From: Halomarinibacterium sp041392125 | GTDB taxonomy: Bacteria > Bacteroidota > Bacteroidia > Flavobacteriales > Flavobacteriaceae | Assembly (NCBI GenBank): GCA_041392125.1 | Contig: JAWKMR010000003.1 | Coordinates: forward strand, 186,001-250,000 | DNA length: 64,000 nucleotides | Direction of reading: 5' to 3' | In this document: piece after piece, positions 18,374 through 26,684 of the stretch | Layout of the letters: each line of letters opens with the position of its first letter | How positions within the stretch are numbered: position 1 is the stretch's first letter | Position numbers and translations under genes: made by a program | The notes under the pieces: model-generated | Told to the model about the DNA's origin: nothing | The model's database searches: none | The model's input: only the letters and a program-made list of their open reading frames with translations

Positions 18374-18862
18374 ATGAAAACACACGAATTTTTTTCATTA
18401 CTTGAAAGTCACAAAAATAAATCACTCCTTTTTGAATATGCTCCCGAAAAATGGGTGGGGGCAAACTACCACATTACGGAAATAAAACATGTTAAAATCG
18501 ATTCGGTGGATTGTGGAAGAGGAACCGCTTCTTGGAACGAAACCTTAATTCAACTTTGGGAAAGTCCTTCTGAAAAAGACAAAAAAGAGTATATGTCAAC
18601 CTTCAAAGCACTTGGAATTTTGAAAAAAGTAGCGCAAATGAAACCTTTTGATATGGAAGCAGAGCTCAAGTTTGAATATAGCAATGATAACTTTCACACG
18701 GCACAGCTATTTGTGGATGAAGTAGAATTTTCAGAAAAGCAACTTTGTTTCAAATTGGCTATTAAAAAAACCGATTGCAAAGCCAAAGAAAGTTGCGGAA
18801 TTCCCGAACCCAAAAATGAAGTTTTGGAAGCTTGCTGTGCTCCGGGAAGCGGGTGTTGTTAA
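18374..18862 (+). CDS. DUF6428 family protein (ars-operon protein)
   Basis: 162 aa. N-terminal body (MKTHEFFSLLESHKNK, YHITEIKHVKIDSVDCGRG, WNETLIQLWE) fits DUF6428, which I recall as a companion of arsR in Bacteroidota. The last third is Cys-rich (CKAKESCG, CCAPGSGCC), suggesting thiol binding of arsenite or another soft metal. The next gene begins 1 nt after its stop. Biochemical role unknown. Confidence 0.8.
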   Translation: MKTHEFFSLLESHKNKSLLFEYAPEKWVGANYHITEIKHVKIDSVDCGRGTASWNETLIQLWESPSEKDKKEYMSTFKALGILKKVAQMKPFDMEAELKFEYSNDNFHTAQLFVDEVEFSEKQLCFKLAIKKTDCKAKESCGIPEPKNEVLEACCAPGSGCC

Positions 18863-18863
18863 T

Positions 18864-19766
18864 ATGAAAATTATCCCATTAGATAAAGAACATTACCCTG
18901 AAGTAGCCGAGATATACCGCGAAGGCTTAGCCACAGGAATTGCTTCCTTCGAAACACAAGTTCCTACATGGGAAGAATGGGACGAACGATTTCTTCCCAT
19001 AGGCCGGTGGGTTGTAATTCATGACAAAAAAGTAGCCGCTTGGTGTGCATTAGGCACTATTTCCAAACGTTGGGTATATAGAGGAGTAGTAGAAAATACT
19101 ATTTATGTGGGTGAAAAATTCAGAAATAAGGGTGCTGGAAAAAAGTTATTATTAAAACAAATTGAAGATGCGGAGGCACATGGAATTTGGACACTACAAG
19201 CCCGTACTTTTGCCCAAAATCAAGCCAGTATACGTTTGCATCAATCGTGCGGATTCAAAATAGTAGGTCGTAAAGAAAAAATAGGAGAACGAGATGGAAT
19301 TTGGCACGACAATATTGAATTGGAATACCGAAGTAAAAAAAAATATTTTATGAAAAACGTATTAGTTCTTTGTACAGGAAACAGCTGCCGAAGCCAGATG
19401 GCACATGGCTATTTAAAGGAATTTGGCAAAAATAAAATTCAGGTTTTTAGTGCGGGTATAGAAACCCACGGCCTAAATCCGGGAGCGGTTTCTATTATGA
19501 AAGAAGACGGTATTGATATTTCAAACCACACCTCAAATCACGTAGAGGAATACAACGGAATTAACTGGGATTTTATTATTACCGTCTGCGATCATGCCAA
19601 CGAAAATTGTCCTTTTATTCCTGCTCCTAACGCAAAGCGTTTGCATCATAATTTCTCTGATCCTTCTAAAGTAATAGGTTCCGAAGAGGAAAAACACGCC
19701 GCTTTTGAAAAAGCGAGAAATGAAATACGAGAATATTGTCGTAGTTTTATAGAAACCAATCTATAA
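18864..19766 (+). CDS. Fusion: GNAT N-acetyltransferase (ArsN-like) + thioredoxin-type arsenate reductase (ArsC)
   Basis: 300 aa in one uninterrupted frame. Residues 1-165 form a GNAT domain of the phosphinothricin/arsinothricin acetyltransferase type (EIYREGLATGIASFETQ; RNKGAGKKLLL for acetyl-CoA; ASIRLHQSCGF). Residues about 171-300 are an ArsC with P-loop CTGNSCR (CX5R) and the resolving-cysteine block TVCDHANENCP. The junction RSKKKYFMKNVLVL keeps what looks like the old arsC start Met, so an internal start could also give free ArsC. Expected roles: detoxify an arsenical amino acid and reduce arsenate to arsenite. Confidence 0.9.
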   Translation: MKIIPLDKEHYPEVAEIYREGLATGIASFETQVPTWEEWDERFLPIGRWVVIHDKKVAAWCALGTISKRWVYRGVVENTIYVGEKFRNKGAGKKLLLKQIEDAEAHGIWTLQARTFAQNQASIRLHQSCGFKIVGRKEKIGERDGIWHDNIELEYRSKKKYFMKNVLVLCTGNSCRSQMAHGYLKEFGKNKIQVFSAGIETHGLNPGAVSIMKEDGIDISNHTSNHVEEYNGINWDFIITVCDHANENCPFIPAPNAKRLHHNFSDPSKVIGSEEEKHAAFEKARNEIREYCRSFIETNL

Positions 19767-19770
19767 AATC

Positions 19771-20466
19771 GTGGCAACAATTATCGCTATCTTAATAGGC
19801 TTAATTGCTTTTTTACACTTGTACTTTTTCTATTTTGAAGCTTTTGCTTGGACCACCAAAGGGCCTAAAATTTTCAAAGGATTTCCAAAGGATTTATTTG
19901 CCAGTACCAAATCTATGATGGCCAACCAAGGGTTGTACAATGGTTTCCTGGCTGCGGGGCTTATCTGGACTTTTTTTATTAAAGATGAAACATGGAAAAC
20001 CAATATTTCCCTATTCTTTTTAGGTTGTGTTATTGTTGCAGGGGTCGTAGGTGCCTTAACGGTATCAAAAAGAATATTCTTTGTACAAGCAGTTCCGGCC
20101 ATGATAGCCATGACACTAATTCTAATTAACCCTTTTTTTTCTGAAGCTTCCCTAACAAACATTCCTCCGGATCCTTTGGAAGCAGGCTGGAAGGGCGAAA
20201 AGGTTTGTGAAGTGGTAGAAGAAGATGCGACCATTCGGGTCTTAAAATGTACTTTCCTACCGGGAGTTGGACACGAACGCCACGCGCATGCCCCACATTT
20301 TGGATACACTTTAAAGGGAAGTAAATTCAAAATAACCGATGCTGAAGGAACACGAGAAGTAAATGTACCCACCGGCTATGACTTTTACAAAGCTGAAACT
20401 TCCATACACGAAGTACAAAACATAGGCGATAGTACTGCCGTATTTTTAATTATTGAACCTAAATAA
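19771..20466 (+). CDS. DUF1304 membrane domain fused to a cupin
   Basis: 231 aa. Residues 1-120 are a four-helix DUF1304 domain (FYFEAFAWTTKGPKIFKGF, MMANQGLYNGFLAAGLIW). From about 130 on there is a cupin barrel (FLPGVGHERHAHAPHFGYTL, then IHEVQNIG). Both domains are usually separate proteins. GTG start at 19771, 4 nt after the arsC stop, so it belongs to the ars-type operon; it takes the place where an ACR3 or ArsB pump would be expected. Function unknown. Confidence 0.82.
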   Translation: MATIIAILIGLIAFLHLYFFYFEAFAWTTKGPKIFKGFPKDLFASTKSMMANQGLYNGFLAAGLIWTFFIKDETWKTNISLFFLGCVIVAGVVGALTVSKRIFFVQAVPAMIAMTLILINPFFSEASLTNIPPDPLEAGWKGEKVCEVVEEDATIRVLKCTFLPGVGHERHAHAPHFGYTLKGSKFKITDAEGTREVNVPTGYDFYKAETSIHEVQNIGDSTAVFLIIEPK

Positions 20467-20560
20467 AATTAAAATATCTACTATATTTCTTATCTAATTA
20501 CTTGATTTTCAATTATAATAAATATTTTCTTTGCTTTTCATTTTGGAATTACTATTTTTT

Positions 20561-20568
20561 TACATTTG
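20561..20568 (+). promoter_or_regulatory. Promoter -7 element of the lipoprotein unit
   Basis: TACATTTG matches TAnnTTTG, 4 nt before an 18-codon ORF and 62 nt before the lipoprotein ATG. The rest of 20467-20560 is AT-rich with no gene. Confidence 0.6.
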
Positions 20569-20572
20569 CGCC

Positions 20573-20629
20573 ATGAAACGGAGCAAGACCCCTCTGTTCA
20601 AACCAAATAACAAAAACAACAAAAAGTAA
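20573..20629 (+). CDS. Possible 18-aa leader peptide
   Basis: ATG sits 4 nt after the -7 element, the usual position for near-leaderless flavobacterial starts. It encodes MKRSKTPLFKPNNKNNKK and stops 1 nt before the ATG of the lipoprotein gene. The product is basic and Asn/Lys-rich. It may be a translated leader coupling to the next gene, or a chance frame in a 5' UTR. Confidence 0.35.
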   Translation: MKRSKTPLFKPNNKNNKK

Positions 20630-20630
20630 C

Positions 20631-21137
20631 ATGAAAAAAATATTTTTAGCCCTTGTCTCTGTAGCAATTTTAGCTATTTCTTGCGATACCAAATCAAAGG
20701 AGTTAAATGAGAAATTTACCCAACTAATGACCCAAAAGGACAGTTTACAAACTGTTTCTGCAGATTTGCAAGCAACTTTTGAAAAAATGATAGCGATGCA
20801 CAAAGAAATGAGTACAAAAATCAATGCTATGCAACCCGTTGACTCTACATTATTGGCCTCTTTGGCAGAGCACGAAGCTGCTTTTGCAAACCAGTCTACA
20901 GTATTAGAAGGTCAAAAGAAAACCTTTGAAGGGTATACTGATTTAGCTACTAGTTTTGCCTCTCTAACTGCTGAAGAAAAAGAAGCTCAAATCAACACCA
21001 TTATTGAGAACAACTCAAAAATGATGGAAGAAAGTGCAACCCTAAAAACGCTTCAAGAAAACATGATGAAAGCACACGAAGGGATTATGGCAAAATTGAA
21101 TGATACTACTGCTGTAAACACTGAAGAGAATAAATAA
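20631..21137 (+). CDS. Coiled-coil lipoprotein
   Basis: 168 aa. Lipobox signal (VAILAISCDTKSK; Cys about 19). The mature part is nearly all helical with heptad-like Leu/Met spacing (LNEKFTQLMTQKDSLQTV, EKMIAMHKEMSTKINAM, ENNSKMMEESATLKTLQ), so an extended coiled coil anchored in a membrane is likely. No known function; such proteins are sometimes labelled viral A-type inclusion-like in flavobacteria. Monocistronic with a strong terminator. Confidence 0.85.
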   Translation: MKKIFLALVSVAILAISCDTKSKELNEKFTQLMTQKDSLQTVSADLQATFEKMIAMHKEMSTKINAMQPVDSTLLASLAEHEAAFANQSTVLEGQKKTFEGYTDLATSFASLTAEEKEAQINTIIENNSKMMEESATLKTLQENMMKAHEGIMAKLNDTTAVNTEENK

Positions 21138-21165
21138 TTAAAACTTCTTGCTTTTAAAAATTAAG

Positions 21166-21190
21166 AACCCAGGCTTGTCCTGGGTTTTTT
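21166..21190 (+). terminator. Intrinsic terminator after lipoprotein
   Basis: AACCCAGG, CTTGT loop, CCTGGGTT and a T run; 28 nt after the stop. Confidence 0.92.
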
Positions 21191-21276
21191 ATTTATTTTT
21201 TTGTTATCGCAAAACAAAGTAATTTTAAAGAAGAATTTATAAGTTATAATACTACGTATTAATTTGATTCAAAATA

Positions 21277-21813
21277 ATGGAATTTGAATTTAATAAAGCA
21301 CTGGAAATTCTAGAGCGTACTCCTCTTGTCATTAAATCATTATTATCTGGTGCTTCTGAAGTTTGGACGCTAAATAACGAAGGGGAGAATACTTGGTCCC
21401 CTTATGATGTGATTGGCCATTTGGTTCACGGCGAAAAAACCGATTGGATACCCCGTTTAGAAATGGTTTTGAATACTTCAGAAACAAAAACGTTTGAGCC
21501 CTATGACCGTTTTGCCCAATTTGAAATGAGTAAAGGAAAAAACATAGCTACCTTACTTTCAGAATTTGAAATGTTTCGCAAGCAAAATTTAGACACGCTG
21601 CGAAGTAAAAATATTTCTGAAAAAGACCTCAACAAAACTGCTAATCATCCTTCATTGGGTATTGTTACACTCAAAAATTTACTGGCTGCTTGGGTGGTTC
21701 ATGATTTGGGACATATTGCGCAAATCTCCAGAGTCATGGCAAAACAATATAAAGATGAGATTTGTCCTTGGACTCAATATTTAACCATTGTAAATCATAC
21801 TCCAAAAGAATGA
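21277..21813 (+). CDS. DinB family protein
   Basis: 178-aa four-helix bundle of the DinB_2/YfiT type. The metal-binding His pattern is visible: WSPYDVIGHLVHGEKTDW near 48 and WVVHDLGHIAQISRVM near 140. Relatives use Zn or Ni with bacillithiol-type thiols, though many have no known substrate. The stop overlaps the ATG of the next gene (ATGA). Confidence 0.88.
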   Translation: MEFEFNKALEILERTPLVIKSLLSGASEVWTLNNEGENTWSPYDVIGHLVHGEKTDWIPRLEMVLNTSETKTFEPYDRFAQFEMSKGKNIATLLSEFEMFRKQNLDTLRSKNISEKDLNKTANHPSLGIVTLKNLLAAWVVHDLGHIAQISRVMAKQYKDEICPWTQYLTIVNHTPKE

Positions 21814-22775
21814 AATATTGGTTGTTTTTTGCAATATTCATCTTTCTAAGTTGTTCTTCAAAAAATAAGAAAGAAGAAGTTTCTTCATCAACAACACAGC
21901 AGGAGATTAAGTCGAAAGTTTCATTAATTGTACTTGGGACTATTCAAGATGCAGGTTCACCCCACATAGGTTGTACTAAAGATTGCTGCAAAGCCTTGTT
22001 TACTCATCCGGATATCACCCGAAAAGTAGTGTCACTAGGCGTTGTTGATTTTGAAAGCAACAAAACCTACCTTTTCGAAGCGACCCCAGATATCACCCCA
22101 CAAATAAAAAAATTACAACAATTTGCAAAGGTTGAAAAACAACTCCCTGATGGAATTTTCCTCACACATGCTCACATTGGGCATTATTCCGGTTTAATGT
22201 ATTTGGGAAAGGAAGCCATCAATGCCTCGCAAGTTCCGGTATATGCAATGCCTAGAATGACTTCCTTTTTAGAGCAGAATGGTCCATGGAGTCAATTGGT
22301 TTTGCTTCAAAATATTATTCTAAAACCCCTTGAAAGTGAAAAGGAGATTTTGCCAACTTCAAACATCAAGGTTATCCCATTTCAAGTACCTCATCGGGAT
22401 GAATTTTCAGAAACAGTGGGCTTTAAAATTATAGGCCCCAATAAAACGCTGCTTTTTATTCCGGATATTGATAAATGGGAAAAGTGGGAAACATCCATTC
22501 TTGAAGTGATTTCGAATGTGGATTATGCTTTTGTTGACGCCACTTTTTATGATGGGGCAGAAATTAACAACCGGGATATTTCAGAGATTCCCCATCCATT
22601 TATTATTGAAAGCATGGCACTTTTTAAAGAATTACCGCTTTCCGAAAAACAGAAAATTCATTTCATTCATTTTAACCATACCAATCCGGTGTTAAATTTT
22701 GAATCCAAGGCTTATGAAACAGTCATTGACAACGGTTTTAATATTGCCCATTTTAATCAAATTATACCATTATGA
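21810..22775 (+). CDS. PqqB-like metallo-beta-lactamase-fold lipoprotein
   Basis: 321 aa from ATG 21810, chosen because it gives a lipobox signal (FAIFIFLSCSS). The MBL core has LGTIQDAGSPHIGCTKDCC, then LTHAHIGHYSG near residue 122, VPHRDEFSETVGF and HFNHTNP. The usual HxHxDH motif reads HAHIGH, i.e. Asp replaced by Gly as seen in some PqqB-like proteins. No other pqq gene is near, so PQQ synthesis is not implied; a surface or periplasmic hydrolase is likely. Confidence 0.82.
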   Translation: MKYWLFFAIFIFLSCSSKNKKEEVSSSTTQQEIKSKVSLIVLGTIQDAGSPHIGCTKDCCKALFTHPDITRKVVSLGVVDFESNKTYLFEATPDITPQIKKLQQFAKVEKQLPDGIFLTHAHIGHYSGLMYLGKEAINASQVPVYAMPRMTSFLEQNGPWSQLVLLQNIILKPLESEKEILPTSNIKVIPFQVPHRDEFSETVGFKIIGPNKTLLFIPDIDKWEKWETSILEVISNVDYAFVDATFYDGAEINNRDISEIPHPFIIESMALFKELPLSEKQKIHFIHFNHTNPVLNFESKAYETVIDNGFNIAHFNQIIPL

Positions 22776-22990
22776 AACTACCACGAAACATGGGAAGATG
22801 GGATAGAGTCATTCGCTTTGTAATTGCAATCACTATTCTCATCCTTTATTTGACGAATATCATTTCAGGAACTTTAGCGATAGTCTTTTTGGTGTTTGCA
22901 GTTGCCACTACATTTACAGGTATTACCGGATATTGCCCTTTATATCCTATTTTTGGATGGAATACGTGTAAAATGAAAGAAAAGAAATAG
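22772..22990 (+). CDS. DUF2892 (YgaP-like transmembrane) protein
   Basis: 72 aa: MGRWDRVIRFVIAI, two hydrophobic helices, then GYCPLYPIFGWNTCK with the conserved Cys pair. This is the membrane part of YgaP-like sulfurtransferases, found here without a rhodanese. The ATG overlaps the PqqB-like stop, and it ends just where the convergent olsF gene ends. Confidence 0.9.
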   Translation: MKLPRNMGRWDRVIRFVIAITILILYLTNIISGTLAIVFLVFAVATTFTGITGYCPLYPIFGWNTCKMKEKK

Positions 22991-24802
22991 CTACTCTTCT
23001 TCGTTTTTTGAAAGATACTTGCGTTCCAACTCGGCTTGAAATTCTTCCATAACGGGTTTTACGGTACTTTCTGGTAAGTCTGCTATACGAATATACATTA
23101 ACCCATCTACTGCATTATTAAACAATGGGTCTACGTTAAACGCCACAACTTTGGCGTTTTGTTTAATGTATTTTTTGATAAGAACAGGCAATCGAAGGCT
23201 TCCTGGTTCTACCTCGTCAATTAATTTATCAAACTTGTTTAAATCGGCTTCCGTTTCGTCAAAAATAAAATCCTTATCGGCATCCTTCAATTTTACCTTA
23301 AATTCTTTTTTAGGGTTAATGTATTGTGCCACGTATGGATCGTAGTAATTCGATTTCATAAATTCAATCATCAAACTTTTACTGAATTCAGAAAATTTGT
23401 TACTAATACTTACCCCACCAATTAAAAATTTATGCTCCGGATAACGCAGGGTAGTATGTACAATCCCTTTCCAAAGCAAAAATAGTGGCATAGGACGCTG
23501 TTGGTATTCTTTTATGATGAAAGCTCTCCCCATTTCAATAGATTTGCTCATCATATCGTATAATTCGGGTTCAAAGCGAAATAAATCCTGAAGGTAAAAC
23601 CCGTCAATTCCATACTGCGAAAATATTTTTGATCCTAAACCCATGCGATAGGCTCCTGCTATTTGGTTGGTTTCATTATCCCATAAAAACATATGGTGAT
23701 AGTAAGAATCAAATTTATCTAAATCGGTTGCTTGGTTGGTTCCCTCACCTACTTCCCTGAAAGTAATTTCGCGTAGTCGCCCCAACTCTTGTAAAATGTT
23801 GGGAATAAACTGTGCCTGAGCTAAAAAGACTTCGTAATTCTTACTCACCAAAAGGCGTTTGTCTAACGTTCTTAGTTTTTCCACCTCATTCACCATAGCA
23901 CTCATAGGAATAGGACCGGCTATTTTTTTGGGTGGCTTTGGAATTTTTAAGGTCTTCGGAATACTTTCTAATAATTTTTTCTTTTCAAATGGATTGGCCA
24001 ACACATACGTTTTTTTCCTCAGAAATTCGGTAAAGGCTTCTAATGTTTCGTGCTCTTTTTGATCTGCTACCGAAATAGGATTACCAATTCTAACTTTAAT
24101 TACCCGTTCTTTTTGAGTGAGTAATTCTGAAGGTAATTTTGCAGTTCGTAATGTATCACTAAGCTTGGCCAAACGGTAAAACAGTTTGCTGTTTTTAGCA
24201 TGAAAATAGATAGGAACTACCGGTACTTGGGCTTTTTTAACCAATTTCATCGCGGCCACTTCCCACGGTTTATCGACCAACAATTTATCATCGCGATAGG
24301 TAGAAACCTCTCCTGCGGGGAAAATTCCTAATGAATTTCCATCGTTAAGATGCTGAAGCGCATTCTTAAAACCTGCATAACTACTTTTTACGTCTTTATG
24401 ACTTTCAAAAGGGTTTACCGGCATTACATAGGGCTTTAAAGGCTCTATTCTATGTAATAAAAAATTGGCAATAATTTTAAAATCGGGACGATGTTCTGCC
24501 AATAATTTTAATAGCAAAATCCCATCAATACCCCCTAAAGGATGATTGGAAATAGTAATAAAGGGGCCTGTTTTAGGAATCCGTTTTAAGTCTTCTTCAG
24601 GAATTTCAAAGTTTATTTCAAATTCTTTCAGCAAGGCGTTAATAAATTCTAGTTCATGGAGATGTTTGTTTCGATCATAGATTTTATTCATGGTCGAAAT
24701 TTTCAACACCTTCATTAACAACCAACCCAGGGAAGTACCTAAAAAGCCAAGATTGTCCACTTTTATGGCTTTGGCAACTTCTTTTGCATTTACTAATCCC
24801 AT
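22991..24802 (-). CDS. olsF: Bifunctional acyltransferase for ornithine/glycine-type aminolipids (OlsF-like)
   Basis: 603 aa. The N-terminal half (about 1-280) is a lysophospholipid-type acyltransferase with ISNHPLGGIDGI and FPAGEVSTYRDD; the C-terminal half (about 300-600) is a GNAT-like N-acyltransferase (REITFREVGEGTNQATDLDK, MEMGRAFI-like EMGRAFIIKEYQQRP). This two-domain order is that of OlsF, described in Serratia and Flavobacterium johnsoniae, which adds both acyl chains to an amino acid. Ornithine versus glycine or serine-glycine substrate cannot be read here. Monocistronic. Confidence 0.85.
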   Translation of the reverse strand: MGLVNAKEVAKAIKVDNLGFLGTSLGWLLMKVLKISTMNKIYDRNKHLHELEFINALLKEFEINFEIPEEDLKRIPKTGPFITISNHPLGGIDGILLLKLLAEHRPDFKIIANFLLHRIEPLKPYVMPVNPFESHKDVKSSYAGFKNALQHLNDGNSLGIFPAGEVSTYRDDKLLVDKPWEVAAMKLVKKAQVPVVPIYFHAKNSKLFYRLAKLSDTLRTAKLPSELLTQKERVIKVRIGNPISVADQKEHETLEAFTEFLRKKTYVLANPFEKKKLLESIPKTLKIPKPPKKIAGPIPMSAMVNEVEKLRTLDKRLLVSKNYEVFLAQAQFIPNILQELGRLREITFREVGEGTNQATDLDKFDSYYHHMFLWDNETNQIAGAYRMGLGSKIFSQYGIDGFYLQDLFRFEPELYDMMSKSIEMGRAFIIKEYQQRPMPLFLLWKGIVHTTLRYPEHKFLIGGVSISNKFSEFSKSLMIEFMKSNYYDPYVAQYINPKKEFKVKLKDADKDFIFDETEADLNKFDKLIDEVEPGSLRLPVLIKKYIKQNAKVVAFNVDPLFNNAVDGLMYIRIADLPESTVKPVMEEFQAELERKYLSKNEEE

Positions 24803-24875
24803 GGAATAAAGATAACTGGTTGTTTTTTTGAAAATGAACTAAAACAAATATAACGAAACCGCACGAAACTAAGTG

Positions 24876-26135
24876 CTATCCCTTTACCACCACTTGAACG
24901 GTTTCACTGCTTTCCTGTTTTAACAGAACTTCTTTTCCTTTGGTTAAGGCGGCTATTTCCTGGGGTTTACTGTGTCTTACCGTGTAAAGTGTTACATCGG
25001 GATGGTGCACGACTTTAAATTTTTCTTTCAGTTTTGAAAGTAAATTTTCTAACGAATTGTACTTATTATCTACACATACCGAAAAACTAATGGCCGAATT
25101 TTGAATGAGTTCCACCTTCATTTTATAGTGATGAAACAAATTAAATACCTCACTAATGTTATCCTCCATCATAAAGCTGAAGTCTAGTGTTGAGAGGGAA
25201 ATAAGCACTTGGTTTTTCTTCAGAATAAAACAAGAAACCATAGGATCCAGCAATACTCCCTTGCCTACGCAGGTGCCGGGTGCCTCAGGTTGTACAAAGG
25301 ATTTTACAAACAAGGGTATTTCTTTTCTTTGAAGCGGTTGTAAGGTTTTTGGATGAATGACCGATGCCCCGTAAAAGGCAAGCTCAATGGCTTCCCGGTA
25401 AGAAATATGATGTAATAATTGAGTGCTGGAAAAATAGCGAGGATCGGCGTTTAATACCCCGGGGACATCTTTCCAGATGGTAACACTTTGTGCATTTAAA
25501 CAATAGCCAAAAATCGCCGCAGTGTAATCACTTCCTTCTCTCCCCAGCGTTGTAGTAAAATTATAAGTTTCTTCAGCTCCTAAAAAACCTTGCGTAATGG
25601 TAATTCCTTTTTTTGAAGTATGAGCTTGAATGGCCTTTTGGGTTTGCTCCCAATCTACCCGTGCATCCCGATAATAAGTATCCGTTTTAATACATTGACG
25701 TACATCTAACCAAGTATTATTAATATCATTTTCGTTCAAATATTCGGAAACAATCGTGGTTGAAATCAATTCGCCAAAGCTTACAATTTGATCGTACACA
25801 AAAGCATGATTGGTAGATTTATTGCTTTCTAAAAAAGCTTTCATTTCTGAAAACCACTTGGCTATTCTTGTATAGACCGGATGTGAAGTGTTAGGAAATA
25901 ATTCTTTCGTAATCGTAAGATGGTACTGATAAATCTCACTGATCGTAGCTTCCAGTTCAGCCGTATTTTTTTCAAAATATTTGTTAACTACTATTTCCAG
26001 TGCATTGGTCATTTTACCCATGGCAGAAACTACCACTACCAAGTCCTTTTCGGCGGTAAAATCCAGAACCTTTTTTACATTTTTAACGCCTTCGGCGTCT
26101 TTTACCGAGGCTCCTCCAAATTTAAAAATCTTCAT
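24876..26135 (-). CDS. Aspartate kinase
   Basis: 419 aa monofunctional aspartokinase. KFGGASVKDAEGVKNV starts the kinase domain (Thr of KFGGTS is Ala here), with TTLGREGSDYTAAIFGYCL and VWKDVPG-like IWKDVPGVLNADPR. Two ACT-like regions follow from about 300 (FMMEDNISEVFNLFHHYK). It commits aspartate to Lys, Thr and Met synthesis; regulation through the ACT region is expected. Its start overlaps the stop of the GNAT gene (26132-26135). Confidence 0.92.
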   Translation of the reverse strand: MKIFKFGGASVKDAEGVKNVKKVLDFTAEKDLVVVVSAMGKMTNALEIVVNKYFEKNTAELEATISEIYQYHLTITKELFPNTSHPVYTRIAKWFSEMKAFLESNKSTNHAFVYDQIVSFGELISTTIVSEYLNENDINNTWLDVRQCIKTDTYYRDARVDWEQTQKAIQAHTSKKGITITQGFLGAEETYNFTTTLGREGSDYTAAIFGYCLNAQSVTIWKDVPGVLNADPRYFSSTQLLHHISYREAIELAFYGASVIHPKTLQPLQRKEIPLFVKSFVQPEAPGTCVGKGVLLDPMVSCFILKKNQVLISLSTLDFSFMMEDNISEVFNLFHHYKMKVELIQNSAISFSVCVDNKYNSLENLLSKLKEKFKVVHHPDVTLYTVRHSKPQEIAALTKGKEVLLKQESSETVQVVVKG

Positions 26136-26602
26136 TTCTTCAAAAATTTAAGCATCGACGGCTGGCTCATCTCCACCTGCCACCATTCTTCCAATACTTT
26201 AGCTCCTGTGTTTTCATAAAAAGCGATGGCATCTTTATTCCACCCCAACACCATCCAGTTCACCCTTTTTACCCCTTGCTCTTTCGAGTATTCCATAACT
26301 CTTTTATACAGTGCCATGCCTATTCCCTTTCCGCGCATATTTTCCTTTACAATAAGATCTTCCAAATGAACTGTTTTTCCTACCCAAGTTGAAAATCGAA
26401 AATAGACTAATGCCATTCCAACCAGCTCATTATCCAATTCGGCAACAAAACAAGTAAACTGAGGGTTATTCCCAAATCCGGCATCTTCCAATTCGGCAAG
26501 GGTGATGACAACCGCTTCAGGCTCTCTTTCAAAAACAGCAAGTTCTTTAACAAGCTCCAATACTTGGGGCATATCTTCTTTTATTGCTTCTCTAACAACC
26601 AT
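26132..26602 (-). CDS. GNAT family N-acetyltransferase
   Basis: 156 aa from ATG 26602 (MVVREAIKEDMPQ), which matches the usual GNAT N-terminus; in-frame ATGs at 26608 and 26626 are alternatives. Acetyl-CoA site: VKENMRGKGIGMALYKRV. The layout (AFYENTGAKVLEEW at the end) resembles diamine/spermidine-type or Ser-type small-molecule acetyltransferases, but no substrate is certain. Coupled to aspartate kinase; divergent from fbp. Confidence 0.87.
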   Translation of the reverse strand: MVVREAIKEDMPQVLELVKELAVFEREPEAVVITLAELEDAGFGNNPQFTCFVAELDNELVGMALVYFRFSTWVGKTVHLEDLIVKENMRGKGIGMALYKRVMEYSKEQGVKRVNWMVLGWNKDAIAFYENTGAKVLEEWWQVEMSQPSMLKFLKK

Positions 26603-26684
26603 AACCATGTGCTTTTTGACACACAAATATCGTTTCTATTTCTTAAAAATCCCGATATTTGCTACAAAGTTTCAACCTTCCTGC

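Noticed and set aside
23859..24062. Opposite-strand frames inside olsF and other long genes
   Set aside because: Shadow frames without promoters, signal or motif support.
26502..26684. 61-residue N-terminal extension of fbp
   Set aside because: It overlaps the divergent GNAT coding region and does not match class 1 FBPase N-termini.
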